Positions 46,009 to 55,049 are shown, counted from the stretch's first letter. The stretch is DNA of 64,000 nt from Arthrobacter cupressi (GCF_900099975.1 NZ_FNEI01000008.1:62001-126000), one strand, 5' to 3'. Notes: generated by a model not told the origin, from the sequence alone. A program made the numbers and translations.

Positions 46009-46571
46009 GTGATTCCCAATACACCCCCGGCGGTACAAGTAGCCAGGACAGCGGAGGCAGCAAAGACAGCACAGGCGGACTGACCCACCTGCGCCAGGAC
46101 GGTACCGCACAGATGGTGGACGTCTCCGGCAAGGCAGTGACCACCCGCGAAGCGACCGCCACCGCCACCGTCCGCAGCACCCCCGAGGTGCTGGCCCTGC
46201 TCGGGGCGGGGGAATTGCCCAAGGGCGACGCCCTGGCCGTGGCCCGCGTCGCCGGGATTATGGCCGCGAAGAAGACCCCCGAGCTCATCCCGCTCTGCCA
46301 TCCGCTGCCGATTTCCAAGGTCACCGTGGACTTTGAGCTCGGCAGCGAATCGGTTGAGATCCAGGCGACCGTCAAGACCCGTGGCGTCACCGGCGTCGAA
46401 ATGGAGGCCCTCACCGCGGCCTCCGTGGCGGCGCTGAGCGTCTACGACATGATCAAGGCCGTGGACAAGCACGCCGTCATCAGCGGCATCCAGGTGCTCG
46501 CGAAGAGCGGCGGCAAGAGCGGCGACTGGACCCTCGACGGCGCGGCACCGGCCGGGGAGACCACACGGTGA
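45996..46571 (+). CDS. moaC: Cyclic pyranopterin monophosphate synthase MoaC
   Basis: 191 residues from ATG 45996 (13-bp overlap with moeA); a GTG at 46005 would give the GTGA overlap usual here and is equally possible. A disordered Ser/Gly-rich stretch of ~30 residues precedes [33 protein letters not shown] near 90 and [21 protein letters not shown] near 128 are the active-site motifs. It converts cyclo-GTP to cPMP after MoaA. Confidence 0.95.
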   Translation: MDVVSDSQYTPGGTSSQDSGGSKDSTGGLTHLRQDGTAQMVDVSGKAVTTREATATATVRSTPEVLALLGAGELPKGDALAVARVAGIMAAKKTPELIPLCHPLPISKVTVDFELGSESVEIQATVKTRGVTGVEMEALTAASVAALSVYDMIKAVDKHAVISGIQVLAKSGGKSGDWTLDGAAPAGETTR

Positions 46572-47071
46572 GCGGCTGCGAGCCCGGCGCGCACGGCCCC
46601 CGGAAGGCCGGCGTCGTCATCGCCTCCACCCGCGCAGCGGCGGGCATCTACCGGGACGAGACCGGCCCGGTGATCGAAGACTGGCTGGCCGAGCACGGCT
46701 TCGAGGCCTTCCCTGCCATGGTGGTGCCCGACGGCGAAGCGGTGGGCGCCGCGATCCGCGCCCTGCTGACCCAGGAGCCGTCCGTCATCATCACCAGCGG
46801 CGGGACGGGCCTGAGCCCGGATGACCGGACCCCCGAGGTCACCCTGCCCCTGCTCGACCGGGAAATCCCGGGCATCATGGAGGGGATGCGCCGTGCCGGT
46901 GCCGCGAAGACTCCGCTGGCCATGCTCAGCCGCGGCCACGCCGGAACCGCCGGCCGCACCTTCATCGTGAACCTGCCGGGTTCCCCCAAGGGTGTCATGG
47001 ACGGGCTCGCCGTCCTGGACCCCGTCCTCGCCCACGTATGCGACCAATTGGAAGGAAGCCATGGTCATTGA
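46568..47071 (+). CDS. MogA/MoaB family molybdenum cofactor biosynthesis protein
   Basis: 167 residues; GTG overlapping the moaC stop. [21 protein letters not shown] near 76-96 is the family's pterin-binding TGGTG-type loop, and [16 protein letters not shown] near 137 completes it. It adenylylates molybdopterin before metal insertion by MoeA. Ten bases overlap the moaE start. Confidence 0.93.
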   Translation: MSGCEPGAHGPRKAGVVIASTRAAAGIYRDETGPVIEDWLAEHGFEAFPAMVVPDGEAVGAAIRALLTQEPSVIITSGGTGLSPDDRTPEVTLPLLDREIPGIMEGMRRAGAAKTPLAMLSRGHAGTAGRTFIVNLPGSPKGVMDGLAVLDPVLAHVCDQLEGSHGH

Positions 47072-47516
47072 TAGCAGCTTCGAAGTGGTCCACGCCGTGC
47101 TCAGCGCCGAGCCGATTTCCGTGGACCAGGCCATCGCGGCCGTCGATTCGGAAACCGCCGGCGCCGTGGTGAGTTTCAGCGGCGTCGTCCGCAACCACGA
47201 CGGCGGCAAAGCCGTTGACCGGCTCACTTACAGCGCCCACCCCACGGCGCACCAGGTGCTGGCCGACGTCGTCGCCACCCTGGTGGCCGAGCATGCCGGT
47301 GAAGCGGAACAGCCTGTGAGGATCTGGGCCGCGCACCGTGTCGGCAAGCTGGAGGTCGGCGACCCCGCGCTGGTATGCGCGGTGTCCGCCGCGCACCGGG
47401 GCCAGGCGTTCGCGGTGTGCTCCGAACTGGTGGACCGGATCAAGGAGCAGGTCCCGATCTGGAAGGAACAGTTCTTCAGCGACGGCACCGTCGAATGGGT
47501 CGGGGCCGGGGAGTAG
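47061..47516 (+). CDS. moaE: Molybdopterin synthase catalytic subunit MoaE
   Basis: 151 residues from the ATG at 47061, with GGAAGG upstream. [19 protein letters not shown] near 34-52, [19 protein letters not shown] near 92 and [18 protein letters not shown] near 126 (catalytic lysines) are family motifs. Works with MoaD to make molybdopterin from cPMP. Last gene of the plus-strand cofactor run; a 23-bp tandem repeat begins in its final codons. Confidence 0.95.
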   Translation: MVIDSSFEVVHAVLSAEPISVDQAIAAVDSETAGAVVSFSGVVRNHDGGKAVDRLTYSAHPTAHQVLADVVATLVAEHAGEAEQPVRIWAAHRVGKLEVGDPALVCAVSAAHRGQAFAVCSELVDRIKEQVPIWKEQFFSDGTVEWVGAGE

Positions 47517-47585
47517 GAAAGCCCGCCGCCGGGGAGTAGTAAGGCCCGGGGCCGGGGAGTAGGAAAGCCCGCCGGCGGGGAGTAG
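47508..47585. repeat. 23-bp tandem repeat, 3.4 copies, at the moaE stop codon
   Basis: Units start at 47508, 47531 and 47554, with 9 bases of a fourth at 47577. Each begins GGGGAGTAG, so each carries a copy of the moaE stop codon; copies 1 and 3 differ at a single position, and copy 2 is more diverged. Confidence 0.92.
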
Positions 47586-47587
47586 CC

Positions 47588-47604
47588 GGGGCTGCAGGAG
47601 CCCC
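47588..47604 (+). terminator. Short hairpin after moaE
   Basis: Perfect 6-bp stem (ggggct/agcccc) with a 5-nt loop, no T-tract; a weak terminator at best. Confidence 0.35.
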
Positions 47605-47637
47605 GTCACCGGTGCAAGGCGGGGCCCAGCCCGACGG

Positions 47638-47643
47638 TAGGGT
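47638..47643 (+). promoter_or_regulatory. -10 element of dapB, leaderless
   Basis: TAGGGT followed by exactly 6 nt and the ATG at 47650. Confidence 0.5.
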
Positions 47644-47649
47644 TAACGC

Positions 47650-48408
47650 ATGACCGAACAACTTGCCGTCGCCGTGCTGGGCGCTTCCGGGCGCATGGGA
47701 ATCGAAGCCGTGAAGGCCGTCGAAGCCGCCCCCGACATGAAACTCGTCGCATCCCTGGGCCGCAACGATTCCCTCCAGACCCTGCTCGACGCCGGCGCCA
47801 AGTACATCGTGGACCTCACCGTCCCGGACAGCACCGAAGCGAACGTGCGCTTCGCCGTCGAACACGGCATGCACGCGGTCGTCGGCACCACCGGCTGGGA
47901 CGCCGCCCGCCTGGCCGCCCTCCGCGAACTGCTGGCCGGCAACCCGGAATCCGGTGTCCTCATCGCCCCGAACTTCGCCCTCGGCTCGGTCCTCGCCTCC
48001 GCCTTCGCGGCCAAGGCCTCGCAATACTTCGAGTCCGTGGAAATCATCGAACTCCACCACCCCAACAAGGTGGACGCGCCCTCCGGCACCGCCGTGCGCA
48101 CCGCCCAGCTGATCGCCGGGGCCCGCGAACAGGCAGGCGTGCCGGCCAGCCCGGACGCCACCGAGACCTCCCTGGACGGCGCCCGCGGCTGTGACGTGGA
48201 CGGCGTCCGCGTCCACAGCGTCCGGCTGCGCGGCCTGGTGGCCCACCAGGAAGTGCTGCTGGGCGGCCCGGGGGAGCAGCTGACCATCCGCCACGATTCC
48301 TTCGACCGTGCCTCCTTCATGCCCGGCGTGCTGCTCGGCCTGCGCAAGGTCGCCGCGCACCCCGGCCTGACGGTGGGCCTGGACGGCTACCTGGACCTCG
48401 GCCTCTAA
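47650..48408 (+). CDS. dapB: 4-hydroxy-tetrahydrodipicolinate reductase
   Basis: 252 residues. The nucleotide-binding motif VLGASGRMGIEAV is at residues 9-21, VGTTGWD near 78, and IIELHHPNKVDAPSGTA near 133-149 is the substrate signature. It makes tetrahydrodipicolinate for lysine and diaminopimelate. dapA, the preceding enzyme in the pathway, lies 3.9 kb downstream with unrelated genes between. A leaderless promoter precedes it. Confidence 0.97.
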   Translation: MTEQLAVAVLGASGRMGIEAVKAVEAAPDMKLVASLGRNDSLQTLLDAGAKYIVDLTVPDSTEANVRFAVEHGMHAVVGTTGWDAARLAALRELLAGNPESGVLIAPNFALGSVLASAFAAKASQYFESVEIIELHHPNKVDAPSGTAVRTAQLIAGAREQAGVPASPDATETSLDGARGCDVDGVRVHSVRLRGLVAHQEVLLGGPGEQLTIRHDSFDRASFMPGVLLGLRKVAAHPGLTVGLDGYLDLGL

Positions 48409-48411
48409 GCC

Positions 48412-48897
48412 ATGGACGCAATGTGGGCCGCGGTCAAGAAGAACCGCACGAAGATCTGGGTCGGCGCCATCACCCTGCTGCTGGTGCTCTACCTCGTGGT
48501 TTCCCTCCAGCGTTCCCTGCTGCTGCTCGGGGACGCCAACCTGATGGCCAAGGCGATCGGGGCGGCGTACCTCGTGCTCCCGATGGTGGGCGCCTGGGCC
48601 CTCATCCGCGAGCTCATGTTCGGAGCCCGCACGGAGCAAATGGCGAAGATCCTGGAGGCCGAGGGCGGCCTGCCGGAGGACCGCCTGCCCCGAACCCCCG
48701 GGGGCCGGATCGTGCGCGCTGCCGCGGACGCCGAATTCGAAAGGTACCGGGTGGAAACCGAATCGGCGCCGGAGGACTGGCGCTCCTGGTTCCGGTTGGC
48801 CTGCGCCTACGACGCCGCCGGGGACCGCAAGCGTGCCCGCGCCTCCATGCGGGACGCCGTCAAGCTGTTCCGCGCCCGCCCCGCCGCGGACGCCTAG
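48412..48897 (+). CDS. TPR-like membrane protein
   Basis: 161 residues. Two helices (IWVGAITLLLVLYLVVSLQ and AIGAAYLVLPMVGAWALI) are followed by a cytosolic region with a single degenerate TPR (EDWRSWFRLACAYDAAGDRKRARASMRDAV). Function unknown; it follows dapB by 3 bp. Its last 38 bases overlap the convergent membrane gene. Confidence 0.82.
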   Translation: MDAMWAAVKKNRTKIWVGAITLLLVLYLVVSLQRSLLLLGDANLMAKAIGAAYLVLPMVGAWALIRELMFGARTEQMAKILEAEGGLPEDRLPRTPGGRIVRAAADAEFERYRVETESAPEDWRSWFRLACAYDAAGDRKRARASMRDAVKLFRARPAADA

Positions 48898-50161
48898 GCT
48901 CTCTACCGCGCGCGGCAGGCCGGTAGCGGCCCAGGACGGCGGCCTGGTGGGCCAGCCATTCCAGCGGTCCGCGCCGTCCCCAGAGGGCAAAAAGCCCGCC
49001 GATCGCCACGGCCGAGAGCGCGTGCAGTTGGTACAGGCCCTCGGAGCTCAGCCCTCCGGGCAGTTCCCGCTCGTGGAACCAGGATGCCGCCCAGACGTGC
49101 AGGGTGTAGAGCGTCAGCGTCATGGCCCCCGGTCCGCTGAGCGGCAGCAGCCAACGGGCTGTCTCCCGCCTGCCCGGCCGGCGGAGTCCGCCCAGCAGCA
49201 GGAAGAAGCCGACGGCGGCGGCGGCCGAGCCGGCGGTATGCAGCAGGTCCAGCGTGGTCCCCGAGTGGGGCGCCGCGGCCGCGAGCCACCACCAGGTTCC
49301 GCTCTGCTCGACGCCCGTCAGGCTGACTTGCAGGTGGCTTGTCAACGGGAAGGCGGGATTGGCCACGCTTTCCTCCAGGGCCTGCAGCCCGCCCCAGTCC
49401 AGGATCGCCGCGGTGCCCAGTGTTTTCGCCGTGACGGCCAGGACCGCGCCGCCGCACAGGAGCAGAATCCGCACCGCCGTCGCCGTCAGGTCGAGGCGCC
49501 CGATCAGCAGGCCGATCAGCAAGTACGAGAGCCACTGCAGCACCGGGTAGTAACCGGTGAGGAAGATGTCCGCCAGGAGCGGGCCGGGTGTTTCGAGGTC
49601 CTCCATGGCCGGGTTGTGGCCAAGGCGCAGGGGCGGCTCGGCGGACAGGAACCAGGGTCGCAGCGCGAAGGCAAGCACGGGGGAGAGGAGGGTCCACCCG
49701 GCGGCCCAGGCGGCGAGGGCCCTGGTCCCGAGACCGAGGAAGGGCAGTATGCACACGAACAGCACGGCGTAGTGCACCAGGATGATGGCAATGTTCACCT
49801 CGAGCCCGCCCAGGATGAGGCCCACCAGCGCGATCGGCACCGCCCGCAGGGCCACCCCGCGCCGCGCGGCCCGCAGTTCCGCACCCCGCAGCGGCTGTTG
49901 CCGCCCCGTGCTCAGGGCCAGCCCGATGCCGGCCAGGACCGCGAACAGTGCAGCCGAGCGACCCGAAAACACCAGCCCCACCCAGGTGGGCGTGCGCCCG
50001 GCGTCGGGGCCGAAGGTGGCCATCAGGTGGGTTGCCATCATGCCCAGCAGGGCCACGCCGCGCGCCGCGTCGACGCCGGCCAGCCGGGCGGCGGCCGGCC
50101 GTGCCGCCTGCAGCGGGCTCCGGGCCGGTTTCGGAGGCACATCTTTCGGAGGCACGTCCAT
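48860..50161 (-). CDS. DUF418/heparan-alpha-glucosaminide acetyltransferase-like membrane protein
   Basis: 433 residues, about ten to eleven helices. LAGVDAARGVALLGMMATHL near 28-47 is the N-terminal signature of the acyltransferase-like (HGSNAT/DUF1624) group, and SGPGAMTLTLYTLHVWAASW near 357 that of its C-terminal DUF418-type part. It may transfer an acyl group to an extracellular glycan; the substrate is unknown. It overlaps the TPR gene tail to tail and lies 51 bp after the CYTH-CHAD gene on the same strand. Confidence 0.82.
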   Translation of the reverse strand: MDVPPKDVPPKPARSPLQAARPAAARLAGVDAARGVALLGMMATHLMATFGPDAGRTPTWVGLVFSGRSAALFAVLAGIGLALSTGRQQPLRGAELRAARRGVALRAVPIALVGLILGGLEVNIAIILVHYAVLFVCILPFLGLGTRALAAWAAGWTLLSPVLAFALRPWFLSAEPPLRLGHNPAMEDLETPGPLLADIFLTGYYPVLQWLSYLLIGLLIGRLDLTATAVRILLLCGGAVLAVTAKTLGTAAILDWGGLQALEESVANPAFPLTSHLQVSLTGVEQSGTWWWLAAAAPHSGTTLDLLHTAGSAAAAVGFFLLLGGLRRPGRRETARWLLPLSGPGAMTLTLYTLHVWAASWFHERELPGGLSSEGLYQLHALSAVAIGGLFALWGRRGPLEWLAHQAAVLGRYRPAARGREPRRPRRGGRGTA

Positions 50162-50212
50162 GAGCCGATCGTCCCACGCCGGGCGCGGGTCCAGGGAGGC
50201 CCGGAACCTTGC

Positions 50213-51745
50213 TTACAGTTTCAGGCTCCGCGGGCGGGCCTTTTTCCTGGCCTTCCGGTACGCGGCACGGGCCTGTTCAGCGGTCTTCTCCTCCTGCCGC
50301 GCGAGTTGCCCGTAGACAGCCCTGCCGGTTTCGCCGAGGTCCGGGGCGGACGCGAAGCCGGCCAGGAGGCCCCGGGCGATGACGGCGTCCTGGTGGTCGC
50401 CCAGGACCTTTTGGATCCGGTGGCCGGATTTCCGGAGCCTCCGGGCCGCCTTGCCGTGGAGCGCAGTGACCGTTTCGGCGCCGTGGCGCAGGCGCTTGGC
50501 GTCCTTCCGGACCTGGTGGAGCGCTTTGTCCTGCCGGGGGCCGGCCGAGGTCTTCCGGGCTTTGCGCTGTGACTTATCCAGCCGGGCGAGGGCCTTGTTG
50601 ACGAGTTTGCGGCTGCCCTTGCGGGCCTTGCGCCCTGCTTTGCCGGTGGCGGGCGGGTGGTCGCGGAAGGCTTCCAGGGCGTTCAGCAGACGGAAGTACC
50701 GGGGCGAATCCAGGGCGGCCAAGGCCCTGCGGTACCCGGCATCGTAGCGTGCGCCGAGTTCCTGTTCGACCAGTCTGCGGGCGGCTACGGCCGGCGGATC
50801 GTCCGCCAGCCCGCTGAGATCTTCGAGGATGCGGGTGCGCATGACTTCCGCGTCGCGCGGCTTGCCGAGGACCCGCCCGATCCAGCGCAGTTCGTCCTGC
50901 AGGCCGGCCACTGCCTTCTTCTTGAACAGCGGCCGGTAGATGGCAAGCGCCGACCTGATCCTGCGGACAGTTGAGCGCAGGTCGTGCAGGGCCTCGTCCT
51001 CCTCGCGGCGAACCCCGGCGTCGTGGGTGAGCAGCTCGGTGATGCACGCATCGACGTACGCCACCGCCACGTCCAGCACCGGACCCTTCCTGCGCGGGCG
51101 GACCGGGGGCCGGCCCGTCGCGGCCGGCCATTCGCTGCCGAAGGCCCGGGCAAGCTTGGAACTGTGGCTGGCCGGTGCAGCGCCGGCGGCAGCGAGAACA
51201 GGTTCGGCGGCGAGGAAGAACTCCGGCGTGGCGTGAACCAGTTCCACTTCCCATTCGCGCCAGTGCGTGCCCTGGTCCGCTGCTCCGGGGCGTGCCGCGT
51301 GGACGTGGTCGTCGGAGAAATCGGCGAGGTGCACGCCGTCGGGCCCGTAGAGCCGGGTGGTGGTCCGCCGCGTGGTGAGCCGGGCCGTGGGGGAAAGCTT
51401 CTTGCCGCGGGTGAAGGCGGCCAGTCCTTCGAGTAACCGGGGAGGCACTTCCTCTGGTTGGCCCAGGGGTGCGTGGATCTCCTGGCGGCTATCCGGGCCC
51501 AGTGGTACTTTCAGGTGCCACCCGTCATCCGGCCCGCCCGTACGGCGTCGCAGCGTGATCGCCCGCCTGGCCAGTTCCATGTCCGCGGTGTCGAAGTAGA
51601 CGGCTTCGAGGAGCATTTCGGCCGGGTCTCCGGTGTGTTCGACGCCGGGGATGTCGAGGAAACGCGGGGCCCGTGCGGTGGTGCCGGGTTGGTACTTGCG
51701 CTCTGATTCGGTGCTTTCGGTGGCCGGTGCGGGGGTGGTCGTCAT
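50213..51745 (-). CDS. CYTH and CHAD domain protein
   Basis: 510 residues. The N-terminal CYTH domain shows TESERKYQPG (the ExExK-type metal/phosphate motif) near 12-22, with LLEAVYFDTADMELARRAITLRRR. A long CHAD helical domain (about 225-500) has conserved histidines in HDLRSTVRRIRSAL and KALHQVRKDAKRLRHGAE. CHAD binds inorganic polyphosphate; CYTH enzymes hydrolyse triphosphates. Likely role is polyphosphate/triphosphate metabolism. ATG with AAGGA upstream. Confidence 0.9.
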   Translation of the reverse strand: MTTTPAPATESTESERKYQPGTTARAPRFLDIPGVEHTGDPAEMLLEAVYFDTADMELARRAITLRRRTGGPDDGWHLKVPLGPDSRQEIHAPLGQPEEVPPRLLEGLAAFTRGKKLSPTARLTTRRTTTRLYGPDGVHLADFSDDHVHAARPGAADQGTHWREWEVELVHATPEFFLAAEPVLAAAGAAPASHSSKLARAFGSEWPAATGRPPVRPRRKGPVLDVAVAYVDACITELLTHDAGVRREEDEALHDLRSTVRRIRSALAIYRPLFKKKAVAGLQDELRWIGRVLGKPRDAEVMRTRILEDLSGLADDPPAVAARRLVEQELGARYDAGYRRALAALDSPRYFRLLNALEAFRDHPPATGKAGRKARKGSRKLVNKALARLDKSQRKARKTSAGPRQDKALHQVRKDAKRLRHGAETVTALHGKAARRLRKSGHRIQKVLGDHQDAVIARGLLAGFASAPDLGETGRAVYGQLARQEEKTAEQARAAYRKARKKARPRSLKL

Positions 51746-51882
51746 GGCGCACGTCCTTTGCAGGCACCTTCGGAGGATGGTGGCGCGTGTCCGCCGGGCC
51801 GATGGTGCCTTCCCCGGCCCGGCACCATGATTCTAGGACCGGCCGCTACGGATGGATACGGTCCGCTGCGCTTCCGGAATCT

Positions 51883-51910
51883 TGTATTCGAATATATGTT
51901 CGAATACCAT
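51883..51910 (+). promoter_or_regulatory. Promoter with embedded LexA-type SOS box
   Basis: -35 TTGTAT (51883-51888) and -10 TACCAT (51905-51910), 16-bp spacer. The palindrome ATTCGAA-N6-TTCGAAT (51886-51905) fills the spacer; its core CGAATATATGTTCG matches 13 of 14 positions of the CGAAC-N4-GTTCG consensus and shares 13 of 14 with the recA box. The -10 ends 6 nt before the ATG. Confidence 0.75.
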
Positions 51911-51916
51911 TGCCGC

Positions 51917-52255
51917 ATGAAAGATCCCATGCTGGACGGTCCCAGGAAGGCCGGTGGGCCACTTGAGGCCGGCGGACCCCTGCAGGCAATGAGCCCGGGG
52001 GTGGTCGATTTCCTCTTCCGGCAGTTGGTCAACGGCGAGCCGCCGGAGGACGTGCATTGGCGCCGCGAAGGCACCCTCCTTGTCGAGCAGCCCCCGGGTC
52101 CCGAGCTTGCCCGGCGCTTGTCGGAAACGGACCTGGATGCGCTGACTCCCACGGAACTCTTCGACTACGTCCGCGCGGCCCAGCGCCTTGGCGCGTGGGC
52201 GGACAAACTGCGGGAGGCCGCCGTCGAGCGGTATTGCTCCGGACGAAGCCTCTGA
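51917..52255 (+). CDS. Small SOS-type protein, DUF222-like N-terminal fragment
   Basis: 112 residues from the ATG at 51917, chosen because the -10 box ends exactly 6 nt upstream; upstream in-frame ATGs would fall inside the LexA-type box. MSPGVVDFLFRQLVNGEPP is followed by a hydrophilic stretch, then ALTPTELFDYVRAAQRLGAWADKLREAA, which resembles the first helix of DUF222 (13E12-type) proteins. The HNH nuclease part that usually follows is absent; the protein ends CSGRSL. It could be a degraded relative or a stand-alone damage-response protein. Function unknown. Confidence 0.7.
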   Translation: MKDPMLDGPRKAGGPLEAGGPLQAMSPGVVDFLFRQLVNGEPPEDVHWRREGTLLVEQPPGPELARRLSETDLDALTPTELFDYVRAAQRLGAWADKLREAAVERYCSGRSL

Positions 52256-52328
52256 CGGGCGCGAATTTGACGACGAACACATCGCCCCCATTCCCGGATC
52301 GTGCGGCTGACAGGGTAACGTTTTTCGT

Positions 52329-53240
52329 ATGTCTGACTCCCGTGCGAATGTTGCTGCCCTCGGTACCCTGCTGACCGCCATGGTCACTCCCTTCACCAAA
52401 GACGGTGAAGTCGATTACAAGCAGGCGGCGGAACTGGCCAGCAAACTCGTCGACGACGGCTGCGACGGCCTCGTAGTCACCGGAACCACCGGCGAAACCT
52501 CCACGCTCACCGATGAGGAAAACCTCGGCATGTTCCGTGCCGTCAAGGAAGCCGTCGGGGACCGTGCCGCCATCATCGCGGGCACCGGCACCAACGACAC
52601 CGCCCACTCCGTGCACCTTTCGCAGGAAGCCGCGAAGCTCGGCGTCGACGGTCTGCTGATCGTCACCCCGTACTACAACAAGCCCAGCCAGGCCGGTGTC
52701 CGGGCGCACTTCGAGACCGTCGCCTCCGCCACGGACGTCCCGGTGATGCTCTACGACATCCCCGGCCGCTCCTCGGTGCCGATCGCCCCGGACACCATGA
52801 TCCGGCTGGCCGAGCACCCCAACATCGTGGCCGTGAAGGACGCCAAGGCCGATTTCGCCGCGGCCACCCGCGTCATGGCGCAGACCGACCTTGCCTTCTA
52901 CTCCGGCGACGACGGACTGACCCTCGAGTGGATGGCGCTGGGCGCCGTCGGCCTGGTGGGCGTCACCACGCACGTCGCCACCCGCCGCTTCCGCGAACTC
53001 GTGGACGCCGTGAACGCCAACGACTTCGGCACCGCACGCAAGATCAACTTCGAACTGGAACCGGTGGTCCGTGCCACCATGACCCGCGTCCAGGGCGCCG
53101 TCGCCGCCAAGCAGATTCTTAAATGGCAGGGAGTCCTGCCGAACTCGTATGTCCGTTTGCCCCTCGTGGAGCCGGACGCCGACGAGATCAACACCATCCG
53201 CGAGGACTTGGCGGAAGCCGGTATGGACTTCACCGTCTAG
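52329..53240 (+). CDS. dapA: 4-hydroxy-tetrahydrodipicolinate synthase
   Basis: 303 residues. GLVVTGTTGETSTLT near 47-61, LLIVTPYYNKPSQAG near 108-122, and the Schiff-base lysine in IVAVKDAKADF near 166 are diagnostic. It condenses pyruvate with aspartate semialdehyde for lysine and diaminopimelate. It precedes rnj by 27 bp. A TAACGT element 7 nt upstream of the ATG is weak promoter evidence. Confidence 0.97.
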   Translation: MSDSRANVAALGTLLTAMVTPFTKDGEVDYKQAAELASKLVDDGCDGLVVTGTTGETSTLTDEENLGMFRAVKEAVGDRAAIIAGTGTNDTAHSVHLSQEAAKLGVDGLLIVTPYYNKPSQAGVRAHFETVASATDVPVMLYDIPGRSSVPIAPDTMIRLAEHPNIVAVKDAKADFAAATRVMAQTDLAFYSGDDGLTLEWMALGAVGLVGVTTHVATRRFRELVDAVNANDFGTARKINFELEPVVRATMTRVQGAVAAKQILKWQGVLPNSYVRLPLVEPDADEINTIREDLAEAGMDFTV

Positions 53241-53267
53241 AAAGATTCCGCCGGAAAGAAGCGCACT

Positions 53268-54959
53268 ATGACCCAAACCGCCCTTCCCGGACTTGCCACT
53301 CCGCCCAAGCTCAAGGAGGGTACGCTCCGGATTGTGCCCCTCGGCGGCCTGGGTGAAGTCGGCCGCAACATGGCCGTTTTCGAAATCGACGGCAAGCTCC
53401 TCATCGTCGACTGCGGCGTGCTTTTCCCCGAAGAGACGCAGCCCGGCGTGGACCTGATCCTGCCGGACTTCAGCTACATCGAAGACCGCCTGGACGACGT
53501 CGTCGCCATCGTGCTGACCCACGGGCACGAAGACCACATCGGCGCCGTGCCGTACCTGCTGCGCCTGCGCCCGGACCTTCCGCTGGTTGGCTCGCAGCTG
53601 ACCCTGGCGCTGGTGGAAGCCAAGCTTCAGGAACACCGGATCAGGCCGTACACCCTTACGGTGACCGAGGGCCAGATCGAACAGTTCGGCCCCTTCGAAT
53701 GCGAATTCGTGGCGGTCAACCACTCCATCCCGGACGCCCTCGCGGTGTTCATCCGCACGGCGGGCGGCAACGTGCTGCACACCGGCGACTTCAAGATGGA
53801 CCAGTTGCCGCTGGACGGCCGGATCACGGACCTGCGCCACTTCGCCCGCCTGGGCGAAGAAGGCGTGGACCTCTTCATGGCTGACTCCACCAACGCGGAC
53901 ATCCCGGGCTTCACCACCGCGGAAAAGGAAATCGGCCCCACCCTGGAGCGGCTGTTCAGCCAGGCGAAGAAGCGCATCATCGTCGCGTCCTTCTCCTCGC
54001 ACGTACACCGCGTGCAGCAGGTCCTGGACGCCGCCGCCAAGCACGGCCGGAACGTTGCCTTCGTAGGCCGCTCCATGGTCCGCAACATGGCCATCGCCGC
54101 CAAGCTGGGCTACCTGGACGTGCCGCCGGGCATCCTGGTGGACTTGAAGAACATCGACGAACTGCCGGACCACCGCGTGGTCCTGATGTCCACCGGATCC
54201 CAGGGCGAACCCATGGCCGCGCTGTCCCGCATGGCCAACGGCGACCACCGCGTGGTCGTCGGTACCGGCGACACCGTGATCCTGGCCTCCAGCCTCATCC
54301 CCGGCAACGAGAACGCAGTGTTCCGGATCATCAACGGCCTGCTCAAGCTCGGCGCCGACGTCGTCCACAAGGGCAACGCCAAGGTGCACGTCTCCGGGCA
54401 CGCCGCCGCCGGCGAACTGCTCTACTGCTACAACATCCTCAAGCCGCTCAACGCGATGCCGGTGCACGGAGAAACCCGGCACCTGATCGCCAACGGCAAG
54501 ATCGCCGAAGACTCCGGTGTGCCCACCGACAACGTCATCCTCGCCGACAACGGCACCGTGATCGACCTGAGGGACCACAAAGCCCGCGTGGCCGGCCAGG
54601 TGGAAGTCGGTTTCGTCTATGTGGACGGCTCCAGCGTGGGCGAGATCACCGACGCCGACCTCAAGGACCGCCGCATCCTCGGCGACGAAGGCTTCATCTC
54701 GGTGATCACCGTCATCAACCGCACCACCGGCAAGATCGTCTCCGGCCCGGAGATCCACGCCCGCGGCGTAGCCGAGGACGACGCCGTGTTCGACGAGATC
54801 GTCCCCAAGATCAACGCCGCCCTCGAAGAGGCCGTGGTCAACCACCCGGACCACACCAACTACCAGCTGCAGCAGGTGGTGCGCCGCGTGATCGGCACCT
54901 GGGTGAACCGCAAGCTCCGCCGCCGGCCAATGATCATCCCGGTGGTCCTGGAGGCGTAG
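53268..54959 (+). CDS. rnj: Ribonuclease J
   Basis: 563 residues. Metallo-beta-lactamase motif HGHEDHIGAVP near 85-95, HTGDFKMDQLPLDG near 174, DSTNADIPG, then the beta-CASP domain with SFSSHVHRVQQVLDAA and the C-terminal VHVSGHAAAGELL. It is a 5'-3' exo- and endoribonuclease for mRNA decay and rRNA processing. Positioned after dapA, as in other actinobacteria. Confidence 0.97.
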   Translation: MTQTALPGLATPPKLKEGTLRIVPLGGLGEVGRNMAVFEIDGKLLIVDCGVLFPEETQPGVDLILPDFSYIEDRLDDVVAIVLTHGHEDHIGAVPYLLRLRPDLPLVGSQLTLALVEAKLQEHRIRPYTLTVTEGQIEQFGPFECEFVAVNHSIPDALAVFIRTAGGNVLHTGDFKMDQLPLDGRITDLRHFARLGEEGVDLFMADSTNADIPGFTTAEKEIGPTLERLFSQAKKRIIVASFSSHVHRVQQVLDAAAKHGRNVAFVGRSMVRNMAIAAKLGYLDVPPGILVDLKNIDELPDHRVVLMSTGSQGEPMAALSRMANGDHRVVVGTGDTVILASSLIPGNENAVFRIINGLLKLGADVVHKGNAKVHVSGHAAAGELLYCYNILKPLNAMPVHGETRHLIANGKIAEDSGVPTDNVILADNGTVIDLRDHKARVAGQVEVGFVYVDGSSVGEITDADLKDRRILGDEGFISVITVINRTTGKIVSGPEIHARGVAEDDAVFDEIVPKINAALEEAVVNHPDHTNYQLQQVVRRVIGTWVNRKLRRRPMIIPVVLEA

Positions 54960-54998
54960 CCCGCACCGAACGGGGCCCCGAGCGGCCCGAAAAGCCCG

Positions 54999-55030
54999 AC
55001 GGCCCGGAAATCCGCAGGATTCCGGGCCGT
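54999..55030 (+). terminator. Hairpin between rnj and ftsK
   Basis: 14-bp stem (acggcccggaatcc paired, one bulge) with a GCA loop, followed by TTG; it lies 40 bp after the rnj stop. Confidence 0.7.
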
Positions 55031-55036
55031 TTGCGG

Positions 55037-55042
55037 TACCGT
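55037..55042 (+). promoter_or_regulatory. -10 element of ftsK
   Basis: TACCGT, 7 nt before the ATG at 55050; it follows the rnj terminator directly. Confidence 0.35.
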
Positions 55043-55049
55043 GGCGAAT

